Shown: positions 53,063 to 62,873 of the stretch, in pieces
Position numbering within the stretch: position 1 is the first letter of the stretch
Layout of the letters: every line of letters starts with the position of its first letter
From: Planctomycetota bacterium
GTDB taxonomy: Bacteria > Planctomycetota > UBA1135 > UBA2386
Direction: 5' to 3'
Assembly (NCBI GenBank): GCA_016713175.1
Contig: JADJPQ010000004.1
Span: 434,001-498,000, forward strand
DNA: 64,000 nt
Translations under genes and position numbers: made by a program
The notes under the pieces: model-generated
Databases searched by the model: none
What the model saw: only the letters and a program-made list of their open reading frames with translations
What the model was told of the DNA's origin: nothing

Positions 53063-54460
53063 TCAGCGCGCCATGGCGTCGAGTGTGCTCGCGGCGTCGA
53101 ACCACAGACCCAGACCCAACGTCGCGGCCGCGCAGATCGCCAACACCGCCATCGCGCCGGCGTCGGGTCGCCGGCTTTCGCGCGTGGTTTCTGGCGGCGG
53201 CAGGGCCAGCACCGCCGCGCGCAGGATCTGCAGATAGGCCCACGCCGCGATCGGCGTCGACAGCAGCAGCGCGACCGCGCCCCAGGTGACCCACGGTCGA
53301 TCGGCGACGCCGGCATCGCGCTGCAGTGCCATCGCCAGCACGTTCCACTTGGCCAGGAAGCCGGCCAGCGGCGGCAGGCCCGCCAACGACAGCAGGAACA
53401 GCGACAGCAGCGCAGTGATGCCCGGCCGCCTGGTCCACGCGCCCGCCAGATCGGCGAGCGCGCCGCTGCCGTTCTTCGGCTCCAGCAGCCACAGGCACAC
53501 GAACGCGCCGAGGTTGGCGGCGCCGTAGGCGAGCAGATAGTGCAGCGTCGCGCCCAGCGCCTGGCCGGGCAGGCAGGCCGCCGCCAACAGCAACGCGCCA
53601 GCGTGACCGATGCCTGAGAACGCCAGGATCCGCCGCGCGTCGTGCTGCACCAGCGCGGTGAAGCAGGCGATGCCGAGGCTGACGATCGCCAGGCCGGCGA
53701 GCGCGAGGTCGGCGCCGGCGAACGGCAGGTTGGTCAAGAGCCGCACGACCGCGGCCATCGCCGCGATCTTCGGCGCGATCGACACCGCCGCGACCGCGAT
53801 CGCGGGTGCACCCTGATAGACGTCGGGCGCGTAGAAGTGGAACGGTACGACCGTCAGCTTGTAGCCGAGCCCGATCGTGGACAGGCACAGGGCCGCCACC
53901 AGTGTCGGCGACAACGGACCGGCTGGAGCCGCGAGACCGAAGTCCAGTTGGCCGGTCAGTCCGTACAGATGACTGATGCCAAACAACGTCAGCGCCGAGG
54001 CGACGCCACCGAACAGCACGTACTTCATGCCGGCCTCGGCGGCGCGGCGATCGCGCGCGCGCCAACCGGCGAGCACGTAGCCGGGCAACGACATCAGTTC
54101 GAGGCCGAGCCACAGCGTGACGAAATCGGCGGCACTGGCGGTCAGGCTGGCGCCGAGGCCGATCGCGAGCACGTTGGTCGACCAGGCGCCGTGGTCCTGT
54201 TCGCCGACGCGAGTGTTGGCGAGCAGCACCAGGCCAATGATCGCGATCGCCGCGGTGCGGGCCGGCGTGCCGAACGGCAGGCCGGCGACCGGAGTGTGCC
54301 AGGCGATGGCCATCGCCACGGCCGCCGTCAGCACCGCCAGCCACGCGGTCAGCTGCTGATGCGTTCGCGCCAGCACCATGTCGGCCAGCAGCACGGCCAG
54401 CAGGCCAACGCCGAGGCAGGTTTCTGGCGAACCCAGCGTGAACGGGGTCCCGGCGATCAC
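53063..54460 (-). CDS. nuoN: NADH-quinone oxidoreductase subunit N
   Basis: A 465-residue antiporter-like membrane subunit of complex I, starting at GTG 54460, which overlaps the nuoM stop by four bases (GTGA). About 14 hydrophobic helices are seen. Family marks include the discontinuous-helix region YKLTVVPFHFYAPDVYQGAP (Lys and proton-channel His/Tyr region) and HDARRILAFSGIGHAG (family: LKRLLAYSSIAH). It couples quinone reduction to proton pumping. Last gene of the operon; the C-terminal end is convergent with the exported-protein gene. Confidence 0.96.
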   Translation of the reverse strand: MIAGTPFTLGSPETCLGVGLLAVLLADMVLARTHQQLTAWLAVLTAAVAMAIAWHTPVAGLPFGTPARTAAIAIIGLVLLANTRVGEQDHGAWSTNVLAIGLGASLTASAADFVTLWLGLELMSLPGYVLAGWRARDRRAAEAGMKYVLFGGVASALTLFGISHLYGLTGQLDFGLAAPAGPLSPTLVAALCLSTIGLGYKLTVVPFHFYAPDVYQGAPAIAVAAVSIAPKIAAMAAVVRLLTNLPFAGADLALAGLAIVSLGIACFTALVQHDARRILAFSGIGHAGALLLAAACLPGQALGATLHYLLAYGAANLGAFVCLWLLEPKNGSGALADLAGAWTRRPGITALLSLFLLSLAGLPPLAGFLAKWNVLAMALQRDAGVADRPWVTWGAVALLLSTPIAAWAYLQILRAAVLALPPPETTRESRRPDAGAMAVLAICAAATLGLGLWFDAASTLDAMAR

Positions 54461-56037
54461 GGCCTGGCTCCCTGCACGTGATGCAACAGCAGTTCGCACG
54501 GCGCGCGGAGCACGTCGACCAACGGTCCGGGCCAGATGCCGATGACCAACAGCAACAGCACCAACGGCGCCGCCGCCAGCCGTTCGCGCGCGTCGCAGTC
54601 GGCGAAGTCCTGGTGTTCCGGGTGCCGCAGGGGGCCGTAGGCGACCCGCATCTGTGTCCACAGCAGATACGCCGCCGACAGCACCACCGACCCAGTGGCC
54701 AGCAGCCCAAGCCACGGCCAACGACCACCGGCGGTGAACGCACCGGTCAGCACCAGGAACTCGCCAGGGAATCCGGCCAGCCCCGGCAACCCGGCGCCGG
54801 CCAGCGCTGCGAGCAGCAGCAGCCAGGCAAACTTCGGCATCGGCCGCGCCAGGCCACCGAAGCCGTCGATCCGGCGATGGTGGGCGCGGTCGTAGAGCAC
54901 GCCGACCAAGAGGAACAGCAGCGCCGACGACAGTCCGTGCGTGAACGCCTGCACGATGCCGCCGGTGGCGCCAGCGACCGTTCCGGCGGCCAGGCCCAGC
55001 AGGCAGAAGCCCATGTGCGAGACCGAACTGTAGGCGACCAGGCGCTTCAGATCGGTCTGGCCGAGGGCGACGAGAGCACCCCACAGGATGCCGGCCACGC
55101 CGATCCAGCCGAGTGTCGGCGCGAAGGCCGCCGCTTCGACCGGGAACAGCGGCCAGGCGATCCGATAGAGCCCGTAGACGCCGAGCTTCAACAGCACGCC
55201 GGCGAGCAGTACCGAGATCGCGGTCGGCGCCTGCACGTGCGCGTGCGGCAACCACGTGTGCAGCGGCACGGCCGGTACCTTGACCAGGCACGCGAGCATC
55301 ACCGCCCAGAATCCGAACGTCGACAGCGGCACGCCGAGCAACGTCTGCTGGTGCCAGACGTGCCATTGCAGCGCCAGATGGCGCAGGTCGAAGCCGCGCG
55401 GCAGCGTCATCTGCAAGGCGTCGGCCGGCAGCGACAGCCAGGTGCGGGCGGTCACGTCGAGGGCGATCTGCTGCCCCGCGGGCTCGGTGTTGGCCCACAG
55501 CGCGACGATCAGGAACAGCATGCCGACGGAGCCGGCAAGCGTGTAGACGAAGAACTTGATCGCCGCGTAGCGCCGTTGTTCACCGCCCCAGATGCCGATC
55601 AACAGCAGCATGGGCAGCAGCACGACCTCCCAGCAGACGTAGAACAGGACCAGGTCCAGCGCGGTGAACACGCCGTTCATGCCGGCCAGCAACAGCAGCA
55701 CGAGTGCGTGCCACAGGCGCGATCGGTCCTGCTGATGCCAGGCGAGGATCGTGGCGACGGCGGTGATCAGTCCCGACAGCAACAGCATGGCGGCGCCGAT
55801 GCCATCGACCCCGAAGGCGAAGCCGATGCCGAACGCCTGGCTCCACGGATGCTGTTCCTGCAGCACGAAGGCGCCGGGGTGTGCCGCGCACTGCAACAGG
55901 GCATGGCCCCCGATGCCGAAGGTCAGCAAGGCGCCGAGAAGGCAGAGGTGGCGGGCCAGCCGTTCTCCGGGGAGCAGCCAGGCCAGCACCGCCAGCAGCA
56001 GCGGTCCCAACACCGTCAGCGCGAGGAGGCCGATCAT
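54457..56037 (-). CDS. nuoM: NADH-quinone oxidoreductase subunit M
   Basis: A 526-residue antiporter-like membrane subunit of complex I with about 14 helices. Conserved Glu in FYVCWEVVLLPM, Lys in KVPAVPLHTWLPHAHVQAPTAISVLLAGVLLKLGVYG and LKRLVAYSSVSHMG are visible, all characteristic of NuoM/ND4. The ATG at 56037 overlaps the nuoL stop by four bases (ATGA). Confidence 0.96.
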   Translation of the reverse strand: MIGLLALTVLGPLLLAVLAWLLPGERLARHLCLLGALLTFGIGGHALLQCAAHPGAFVLQEQHPWSQAFGIGFAFGVDGIGAAMLLLSGLITAVATILAWHQQDRSRLWHALVLLLLAGMNGVFTALDLVLFYVCWEVVLLPMLLLIGIWGGEQRRYAAIKFFVYTLAGSVGMLFLIVALWANTEPAGQQIALDVTARTWLSLPADALQMTLPRGFDLRHLALQWHVWHQQTLLGVPLSTFGFWAVMLACLVKVPAVPLHTWLPHAHVQAPTAISVLLAGVLLKLGVYGLYRIAWPLFPVEAAAFAPTLGWIGVAGILWGALVALGQTDLKRLVAYSSVSHMGFCLLGLAAGTVAGATGGIVQAFTHGLSSALLFLLVGVLYDRAHHRRIDGFGGLARPMPKFAWLLLLAALAGAGLPGLAGFPGEFLVLTGAFTAGGRWPWLGLLATGSVVLSAAYLLWTQMRVAYGPLRHPEHQDFADCDARERLAAAPLVLLLLVIGIWPGPLVDVLRAPCELLLHHVQGARP

Positions 56038-58086
56038 CGCAGCACCAGCACCAGCAAAGCTGCCGTCGACAACAGTGCGGCGAGCGCCAGGTAGACGCCG
56101 ATGCGGCCGGAGTGTGCGGTGGCCGCGCCGGCGCCGAGACCGGCACAGCCGCGGCCGATGCCGTCGATCAGACCGTCGAGCGAGGTCAGTTCGGCCGGCG
56201 CGCGATCGTGTTCGAGGCGTTCGATCCGGGCGCGCGAGCCGAGGTCGAGTCGGGCGGTGGTGGCGGCGAGGTCGCGACCGAGGGTGCGTCCGAACAGGCG
56301 GGCTTGCAGCGCGTCCAGCCAGAACAGTTCGGCTGCGGCGCGGTGCAGCGTCGCCAATCGCTGCGCCAGCATGCCGGCGAGGTCCTGCTGGCGGCGCGGA
56401 GCCCGGAACCAGATCCACCAGGCGGTCGCGGCGCCGACGGCCAGCAAGCCCAGCGCCAGCACCATCGCTGTCGAGTGTGCGGCGTGGTGGTGTTCGTCGT
56501 GCGGCGCCAGCAAGGCGTGGTCGAGCCAGTCACCGGCGGTGAACGGCAACGCCAGCGTGCCCGTCGCGAGCAGCATCAGCACCCACTTCGCGGCGCCCTC
56601 CGGATCATGCGCATGGTCGGTGATCCCGGACTGACGCGCCCGCAGCGCGAAGATCCGCAGCCACCAGCGCAGCATGTAGCCGGCGGTCAGCAGCGAACCG
56701 GCGGCGGCGAGCAGCAGCGGCGCCCACGCCAGGCCACCGTTGGTCTGCGCGTGCAGCAGCGCCGCCGCCAGCACGGCGTCCTTGCTGTAGAAGCCCGAGA
56801 ACAGCGGCACGCCGGCGATCGCCAGCACCGCCAGCAGGCTCGTCATCGCCGTGACCGGCATCGCCTTGCGCAGTCCGCCGAGCCGATGCAGATCCTGATG
56901 ACCGTGGCAAGCGTGGATCACCGCGCCGGCGCCCAGGAACAGCAGGCACTTGAACAGTGCGTGCGTGAACAGATGCGCGAGTGCGGCCGCCTGGCCACCG
57001 GCTGCGGTGCCGGCGCCGAGACCGACGAACATCAAACCGAGCTGACTGATCGTCGAATAGGCCAGCACCGCCTTCAGGTCCCACTGCACACACGCGATCA
57101 CCGCGGCCAAGAGGCAGGTGATGCCGCCGAGGCAACCGACGACCGTCAGTGCTTCCGGTGGAAAGAACGGCAGGCAGCGCGCGACCAGGAACACACCGGC
57201 GGCGACCATCGTGGCCGCATGGATGATCGAAGACGCGGTGGTGGGGCCCTGCATCGCGTCGGGCAGCCAGGTGTGCAGCGGGAATTGTGCGCTCTTGCCG
57301 ATCGCACCGCAGAACACGCCGAGCGCCGCGAGCGTCAGCAGCATCGTTCCCGACAGGCCGAGGAACGTCACCTCCGCCGGTTGCAGCGTTGCCAATTGGT
57401 CGAAGCCGAGCACGTTGCCGGTGCCGCCGTTCGCCAGTGCGAGGCACAGCAGCGCGCCAATGCCGAGCAGGAAGCCGGCGTCGCCGACGCGGTTGATCAC
57501 GAATGCCTTCAGTTGCGCGTGCGCCGGACTCAGCGTCGCCTCGGCGACGCCGCGCGCGTTCGCGCCCTTTCTGGCCTGATAGTCCGGATCGTCGGCCGCC
57601 GCCGGCTTGTCGAACCAGAAGCCGATCAGCAGGTAGCTGCCGAGCCCGACCAGTTCCCAGCAGCAGAAGCTCAGGAACAGATTGTCGGACAGCACCACGC
57701 CGAGCATCGCGAACAGGAAGCCGCAGAACTGCCACGGGAAGCGGCCGGCCAGCGGGTCGTCGTGCATGTACCAGCGGTTGAACAGCAGCACCGCGGTCGC
57801 CAGCAGGCAGACGAGCACCGCCAGGATCGCGCCCATCGGGTCGGCGAACACGCCGACCTCGAGCGTGAAGGCCGACAGGTCGAGCCAGGTGAAGTGTGGA
57901 CCGCGCACGGTACCATTCCGCAGCACGGCGATGGCCTGCCACAGCGACAGACCCGGTGGCGACTGCCATTGCCGCGGCGGCGACCCCATGCGCCAGCCCG
58001 GCCCGCGGCCGCGGCAGCAGGCCGACGACGACGGCGACGCCAAGCGGCAGGAGCCACAGCAACAGCGGCAGCCAGGTCGGAATCAC
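56034..58086 (-). CDS. nuoL: NADH-quinone oxidoreductase subunit L, frameshifted near 57951
   Basis: Complex I antiporter-like subunit of about 683 residues when repaired. The start ATG at 58086 overlaps the nuoK stop (ATGA) and gives a good first helix (MIPTWLPLLLWLLPLGVAVVVG). That frame fits until Gly45; from codon 57950 the next frame carries the rest (LSLWQAIAVLRNG and onward), including SFCCWELVGLGSYLLIGFW, FPLHTWLPDAMQGPTTASSIIHAATMVAAGVFLV, and a long lateral helix plus C-terminal helix. A single extra T at 57951 explains the break. It is thus a one-base frameshift in a gene otherwise intact; consensus error or a recent mutation. A downstream start in the second frame would lose the first helix. 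Confidence 0.88.
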
Positions 58087-58406
58087 GACCGCAGCTCCCG
58101 CGTCGACTCGAGATCGACGTCTCTGGTGGTCTTGTAGACGGCGAACAGCAGTGCCAGCGCTACGGCGGCCTCCGCGGCGGCGACGACGATCACGAATGCG
58201 GCCGCGGCCTGGCCCTGGGGACCCGGCGTCGTCGCGAACCGGTCGTAGGCGACGAACTGGAGCGCCGCGGCGTTCAGCATCAGTTCGATGCCGATCAGCA
58301 CCGAGATCGCCGATCGCCGCGTGCCGATCGCCAGCACGCCAGCGGCGAACAACACGCCGGCAACGAGCAGATAGGCCGGCAGGGAGTCCGGACCGAACTC
58401 AGCCAT
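58083..58406 (-). CDS. nuoK: NADH-quinone oxidoreductase subunit K
   Basis: A 107-residue membrane protein with three helices, the usual size of NuoK. The conserved Glu lies in VLIGIELMLNAAALQFVAYD and a second in VVAAAEAAVALALLFAVYK. The ATG at 58406 lies inside the end of nuoJ (eight bases overlap). Confidence 0.96.
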   Translation of the reverse strand: MAEFGPDSLPAYLLVAGVLFAAGVLAIGTRRSAISVLIGIELMLNAAALQFVAYDRFATTPGPQGQAAAAFVIVVAAAEAAVALALLFAVYKTTRDVDLESTRELRS

Positions 58407-58929
58407 GCGCCACCTCGCGGGTGCGCTGGTGGCGGCGGACGGTCGCGACGGCGCCCACCAGCGCCACGGTCAGCAGGAAGCCGGCCGCCAGAAACGGCAG
58501 CAGCCAGTCGCCGAGCAGCAGGTCGCCGATCGCACCGACGTCGTGCCCTGGCGGGGTCTCGCGAACGGCCGCCGGCGCCGGCCTCGCCGCGAGCACCTGG
58601 CTGCCCAGCTGCCACGCGGTCGATCCAGCGACGGCGGCGCCGACGGTGCCCAGAGCCAGAAGCCAGCGGGGCGTTCGCTGCAACCGGCCCATCACGTCGG
58701 CCGAGAACAGCGTCGCGAACAGGATCAGCACCAGGATGCCACCGACGTAGACGACGATCTGCACGCAGGCCAGGTAGTAGGCATGCAAGAACAGATAGAG
58801 TCCGGCGACACCACACAAGGACAGCCCGAGCAGCAGCGCGGCGTGGAACAGGTTGCGCACCAGCGCGGCACCGAGCGCGCCGGCGATCGCGAGCCCGCAG
58901 CATGCGAGGAACAACGCTGCGGCGATCAC
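58399..58929 (-). CDS. nuoJ: NADH-quinone oxidoreductase subunit J
   Basis: A 176-residue membrane subunit with about five helices, starting at GTG 58929, which overlaps the nuoI stop (GTGA). The conserved motif FLHAYYLACVQIVVYVGGILVLILFATLF identifies NuoJ/ND6 (core: VQIVVYVGAI.VL..F). The last helix ends in a basic C-terminus. Confidence 0.95.
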   Translation of the reverse strand: MIAAALFLACCGLAIAGALGAALVRNLFHAALLLGLSLCGVAGLYLFLHAYYLACVQIVVYVGGILVLILFATLFSADVMGRLQRTPRWLLALGTVGAAVAGSTAWQLGSQVLAARPAPAAVRETPPGHDVGAIGDLLLGDWLLPFLAAGFLLTVALVGAVATVRRHQRTREVAHG

Positions 58930-59639
58930 GCCGGGCCTCCCGCCGCCGGCGGTTGCGGTTTCTGTCGCGCCGCGGCGGCCGCCGCGTCCTTCTGCTTCTT
59001 CTTGGCCTCGCGTTCGGCGTCGACCCGCGCCTTCTCTTCGGCGGTGTAGTAGCCAAGCCCAAACATGCCGATCAGGTGCTGGCCCTTCGGATCGATCCGT
59101 TCGTGCAGCCACTGGCGTTCGTCGGCAGTCAGTTCGGGCGCGGCCTTGCCGCTCAGTTCGTGCAGCCGCGCGACGTCGGCGGCTTCGAAGTGCTGGTCGA
59201 TCTGGCTGCTGTTGCGGGTGAACAGGTAGCGCTGGCCGTGCTGGCGCGGGTCGAGCTCGAAATCCGCCGTCATCGACAGCGAGTCGGTCGGACACGCGCG
59301 GACGCACAGGCCGCAGTAGATGCACTTGCTCAGATCGATGTCGAAGCGCGACGCGCGCATCTTGTTGTTGGCGTCGCGTTCGCCGTCCATCTTGAAGCAG
59401 TCGACCGGGCAGGCCTTGTCGCAGGCATGGCAGACGATGCAGCGGGGGGCGTCGTTGACCAGGTGGCCGCGCTGGCGATCGCCGACCCGTTCGGCCGGTT
59501 CCGCCGGGTACTGCCGCGTGATCGCGGTGGCGCCGCCTTCGCCGCGCAGGTTCTCGAGCAGGAAGTGGCCGGTCGTGCGCAGCCCGCCGACGAAGCTCTG
59601 CAGCGAGTCGCACAGATCGTTGACCCAGGCGAGGATCAT
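58926..59639 (-). CDS. nuoI: NADH-quinone oxidoreductase subunit I
   Basis: A 237-residue peripheral subunit with two 4Fe-4S ferredoxin motifs, CIVCHACDKACPVDC and CIYCGLCVRACPTD, that carry clusters N6a and N6b toward NuoB. The ATG at 59639 overlaps the nuoH stop (ATGA). The C-terminus has an extra Lys/Ala/Glu-rich helix and Pro-rich tail (about 200-237), longer than usual, of unknown use. Confidence 0.95.
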   Translation of the reverse strand: MILAWVNDLCDSLQSFVGGLRTTGHFLLENLRGEGGATAITRQYPAEPAERVGDRQRGHLVNDAPRCIVCHACDKACPVDCFKMDGERDANNKMRASRFDIDLSKCIYCGLCVRACPTDSLSMTADFELDPRQHGQRYLFTRNSSQIDQHFEAADVARLHELSGKAAPELTADERQWLHERIDPKGQHLIGMFGLGYYTAEEKARVDAEREAKKKQKDAAAAAARQKPQPPAAGGPA

Positions 59640-61054
59640 CCATGACCTCCGGGTCGCGGCGTCTGGGTCAGTTGCAGCAGCGCCGGATGCCGTTGGCCAT
59701 GGCGGGCCCGGGCGGCGCGGATCAGCAGCCAGCCGCCAGCGACCGGAATCGCCCAGGCGAACAGCCAGCCGAGCAGGCCCGGCGCCAGCTGTGCCCGCGC
59801 CGCGAGCCGGCCATACGCGGCACCGTCGGCGACGCCGCCGATCGCGAGCATCGTCAGCGCCACGCCGAGCAACGCCACCAGCGCCAGCGGCACCAGGGTG
59901 AGCCAGCACAAGCGCATCACCTGATCGACGCGGTAGCGCGGCAGCGTCCACCGGATCCACATCATCGTCAGGTAGCTGAGCAGCACCTTGCTGCCGAGGA
60001 TCAGCACGTGCAGCAAGGTCGCCGGCAGCGGGTGCAGCCCGACGATCCACTGTTCGCCGATCGGACTCTGGTAGCCACCGAGGAACAGCGTCGCGAACAA
60101 CGCGCCGATCAGCACCATCTCGGCGTACTCGGCCATCGCGAACATGCCCCAGCGCAGCCCCGAGTACTCGGTGTTGAAGCCGGACACCAGTTCGCTCTCG
60201 GCCTCGGCCATGTCGAACGGCGTGCGCTGGCACTCGGCCAGGCCGGCGAAGAAGAACACGCCCGCGAGCACGGCGAAGAACGGACTCTGCAGCAGGTTCC
60301 AGCCCGTCAGTGTCAGCACGCCGGGTCGATACTGTTGCGCGACGATGCCGTGCAGGTCCATGGTGCCGCACCACAGCACCACTGCCGCGACGCACAGCCC
60401 GATCGGGATCTCGTAGCTGACCATCTGCGCGACCGCGCGCATGCCGCCCAGCAGCGACCATTTGTTGCCCGAACCCCAGCCGGCCATCTTCAGCGCCATC
60501 ACCGTCAGGCCCGACACCGCGATCGCCCACAGCACCGACACGTCGGACTCGAGCATCACCACGTGGTGCGCGAACGGCAGCACGCAGAACGGCAGGAACG
60601 CGCCGCACAGGGCGACGTAGGGCGCCAGCCGGAATACCACGCCGTCGGCGCTGCGCGGCACGATGTCCTGCTTGCCGAGCATCTTGACGCCGTCGGCGGC
60701 GAGCTGACCGAGCCCCAGTCGCCGCGCCAGCGGCAGCAGCGAGCGGATCATCGGCAACCGACAGAAGCCGGCGAACAGGCGGTCCTGCCGCGCGCGGGGC
60801 AGGAAGCAGAACGCGAGCCGGAACGTCAGCAGCAGGGGGCCCTCGAGGCCGGCGGAGTTGGGGCCGTGACGGCGTTGGATGGCAGCGGCGATCTTCCGTT
60901 CGAAGATCTGCCCGACCGCGGCCAGCGGGAACACCGCCAGCAGCAGCGGAGCGACCTGCACCAACAGCACCGCGATCGCGATCGCCAGCCAGCCGGCTTC
61001 CGGGCCGCCGAGCCACTGCGCCAACGCATCGACGCTGTAGCCCAGGCCGTTCAT
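59636..61054 (-). CDS. nuoH: NADH-quinone oxidoreductase subunit H
   Basis: A 472-residue membrane subunit with about eight to nine helices that forms the quinone channel. Family marks are ERKIAAAIQRRHGPN near the N-terminus, LAECQRTPFDMAEAESELVSGFNTEYSG, and YLTMMWIRWTLPRYRVDQVMRLCW. It is longer than typical (about 330-430) owing mainly to a longer N-terminal part and C-terminal extension. The ATG at 61054 overlaps the nuoD stop (ATGA). Confidence 0.95.
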   Translation of the reverse strand: MNGLGYSVDALAQWLGGPEAGWLAIAIAVLLVQVAPLLLAVFPLAAVGQIFERKIAAAIQRRHGPNSAGLEGPLLLTFRLAFCFLPRARQDRLFAGFCRLPMIRSLLPLARRLGLGQLAADGVKMLGKQDIVPRSADGVVFRLAPYVALCGAFLPFCVLPFAHHVVMLESDVSVLWAIAVSGLTVMALKMAGWGSGNKWSLLGGMRAVAQMVSYEIPIGLCVAAVVLWCGTMDLHGIVAQQYRPGVLTLTGWNLLQSPFFAVLAGVFFFAGLAECQRTPFDMAEAESELVSGFNTEYSGLRWGMFAMAEYAEMVLIGALFATLFLGGYQSPIGEQWIVGLHPLPATLLHVLILGSKVLLSYLTMMWIRWTLPRYRVDQVMRLCWLTLVPLALVALLGVALTMLAIGGVADGAAYGRLAARAQLAPGLLGWLFAWAIPVAGGWLLIRAARARHGQRHPALLQLTQTPRPGGHG

Positions 61055-62238
61055 CGATCGATCTCCGGCACGACGACATCGAACGAACCGATCACCGCGA
61101 CGACGTCGGCCAGGAACACGCCGCGCATCACCTTGTGGAAGATGCCGGCCGCCGAGAACGAGCCGGTCCGGCAGCGAACCCGCCACGGCGCCTTGCCGCC
61201 GTCGCTGACGATGAAGTAGCCCATCTCGCCGCGCGGCGCCTCGGTCCGGCAGTGCACGTGGCCGCGTGGGGGCTTCTTCAGTGCGCGGTTGGCGTCGGCC
61301 TGATGGCCACCGATCGGGTCGGTCGCCTTCTCGGCGGCCGCCGGCAGCAGCTTCAGCACCTCGCGGCACAGTCGCACCGACTCCTGGACCTCGAGCAGCC
61401 GGACGATGTAGCGGTCGTAGCAGTCGCCGACCTGGCCGCGGCGGCCGGCGTAGCGTTGGCCCGTGGGCACGCGCACGCCGAGTTCGCCATAGATGCCGTA
61501 CGGCCGATCGCGCCGCAGATCGAAATCGACGCCGCTGCCGCGCAGGTTGGGGCCGACCAGGCCCCACGCGATCGCCTCGCCGGCGGTCACGGTGGCGACC
61601 CCGGCGCAGCGGTCGCGGAAGATCGTGTTGGTCGTGATCAGCTGGTTGAAGCGCACCATCTCGCGCTCGAACTGATCCAGGAAACGGACGATCTCCTGCG
61701 GCGCGTCGGGATACAGGTCGAAGGCGACGCCGCCGATGGTGATGTAGTTGTAGGTCAGCCGCTGGCCGCACAACTTCTCGAAGATGTCGTTGACCAGTTC
61801 GCGCTGGGCGATGCCGTGCAGGAACGGGGTGTAGGCGCCGACGTCCATCGCCATCGCCCCGACCGCGATCAGGTGGCTGCTGATCCGGTTCAGTTCGGCG
61901 ACCAGCACGCGGATGCACTCGGCGCGGCGCGGCACCACCAGGGTCGTCGCCGGATCGGTGGCCAGCAACTGCTCGACGGCGAGGCAATACGCCAGGTTGG
62001 CGTTCATCGCGCAGACGTAGTCGATGCGGTCGGTGTAGGGCACGAACATCGGCCATTCGACGTTCTCGCCGATCTTCTCGATCGAACGGTGCAGGTAGCC
62101 GTGGTCGGGTGTGCACGACGACACGACCTCGCCGTCGCTCTCGATGACGATCCGCAGCACCCCATGGGTGGCGGGGTGGTGCGGGCCCATGTTGAGCGTC
62201 ATGCGCTCGCCGTCGGGCGTCATCGCATCGACGGTCAC
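61051..62238 (-). CDS. nuoD: NADH-quinone oxidoreductase subunit D
   Basis: A 395-residue peripheral subunit (49-kDa type) starting at GTG 62238, which overlaps the nuoC stop (GTGA); an internal ATG lies five codons later. Conserved marks: NMGPHHPATHGVLR, HGYLHRSIEKIGEN, NRISSHL, and the C-terminal DVVVPEIDR. With NuoB it forms the quinone-binding site. It is a separate gene from nuoC. Confidence 0.96.
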   Translation of the reverse strand: MTVDAMTPDGERMTLNMGPHHPATHGVLRIVIESDGEVVSSCTPDHGYLHRSIEKIGENVEWPMFVPYTDRIDYVCAMNANLAYCLAVEQLLATDPATTLVVPRRAECIRVLVAELNRISSHLIAVGAMAMDVGAYTPFLHGIAQRELVNDIFEKLCGQRLTYNYITIGGVAFDLYPDAPQEIVRFLDQFEREMVRFNQLITTNTIFRDRCAGVATVTAGEAIAWGLVGPNLRGSGVDFDLRRDRPYGIYGELGVRVPTGQRYAGRRGQVGDCYDRYIVRLLEVQESVRLCREVLKLLPAAAEKATDPIGGHQADANRALKKPPRGHVHCRTEAPRGEMGYFIVSDGGKAPWRVRCRTGSFSAAGIFHKVMRGVFLADVVAVIGSFDVVVPEIDR

Positions 62239-62873
62239 GGCTTCTTCGCCTCGCCGCCGCGCGGCAGTTCGGGTTCGGGTTCGGCCGTCGCGGCTGGCAC
62301 TGCCGGTGTCGGTCGGACCGGACCGCCGTCGAAGTGCTGGCCGTCGCGCAGGTGCGGCACGCCCTGATACTCGAGTGGCCAAAGGTAGTCTTTGCGCAGC
62401 GGATGACCCTGCCAGTCGTCGGGGCACAGGATCCGTTGCAGTGACGGATGGCCAAGGAACTCGACGCCGAACAGGTCGAACACCTCGCGTTCGAAGTAGA
62501 GCGCCGCCGGCCAGACGTTGCTGATCGACCGCACCCGACAAGCCGCGCGCTCCGCATGCACCTGCAGCGTCAGCGTGCGTTCGTGCTGGTAGCTGCCGAG
62601 CAGATAGACGACGGCGATCGCATCGCTTGGCGGCGTGCCCGGAAACCGCAACAGGTCGTACGCAGTCAGGTCCAGCAGCACGGGCATCGCCACCTGCAAG
62701 TCGTCGCGGACGAACTGCACGACCTCGGCGATGCGAGCGGCCGGCACCAGCAGGAACGGTTGGCCGTTGTCGCTGCGGCGATGCATCACCTCGGGGAACT
62801 GCGCCAACACGCGCGCCGCGGTCGGCGTCGGTTCGGCAACGGGCGGCGGCGGTGTCGGCGCGGGCGTGGTCAC
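62235..62873 (-). CDS. nuoC: NADH-quinone oxidoreductase subunit C
   Basis: A 212-residue peripheral subunit (30-kDa type) starting at GTG 62873, overlapping the nuoB stop (GTGA). The family signature EREVFDLFGVEFLGHPSLQRIL, then DDWQGHPLRKDY, is intact. A Pro-rich N-terminus (about 1-20) and a Pro/Glu-rich C-terminal tail (about 185-212) lie outside the domain. Confidence 0.95.
   Translation of the reverse strand: MTTPAPTPPPPVAEPTPTAARVLAQFPEVMHRRSDNGQPFLLVPAARIAEVVQFVRDDLQVAMPVLLDLTAYDLLRFPGTPPSDAIAVVYLLGSYQHERTLTLQVHAERAACRVRSISNVWPAALYFEREVFDLFGVEFLGHPSLQRILCPDDWQGHPLRKDYLWPLEYQGVPHLRDGQHFDGGPVRPTPAVPAATAEPEPELPRGGEAKKP

Noticed and set aside
55881..59645. A very long + strand open frame opposite the nuo genes
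   Set aside because: It is the complement of nuoM-nuoI; composition is Gln/Arg/Gly-rich and no start signal is present.
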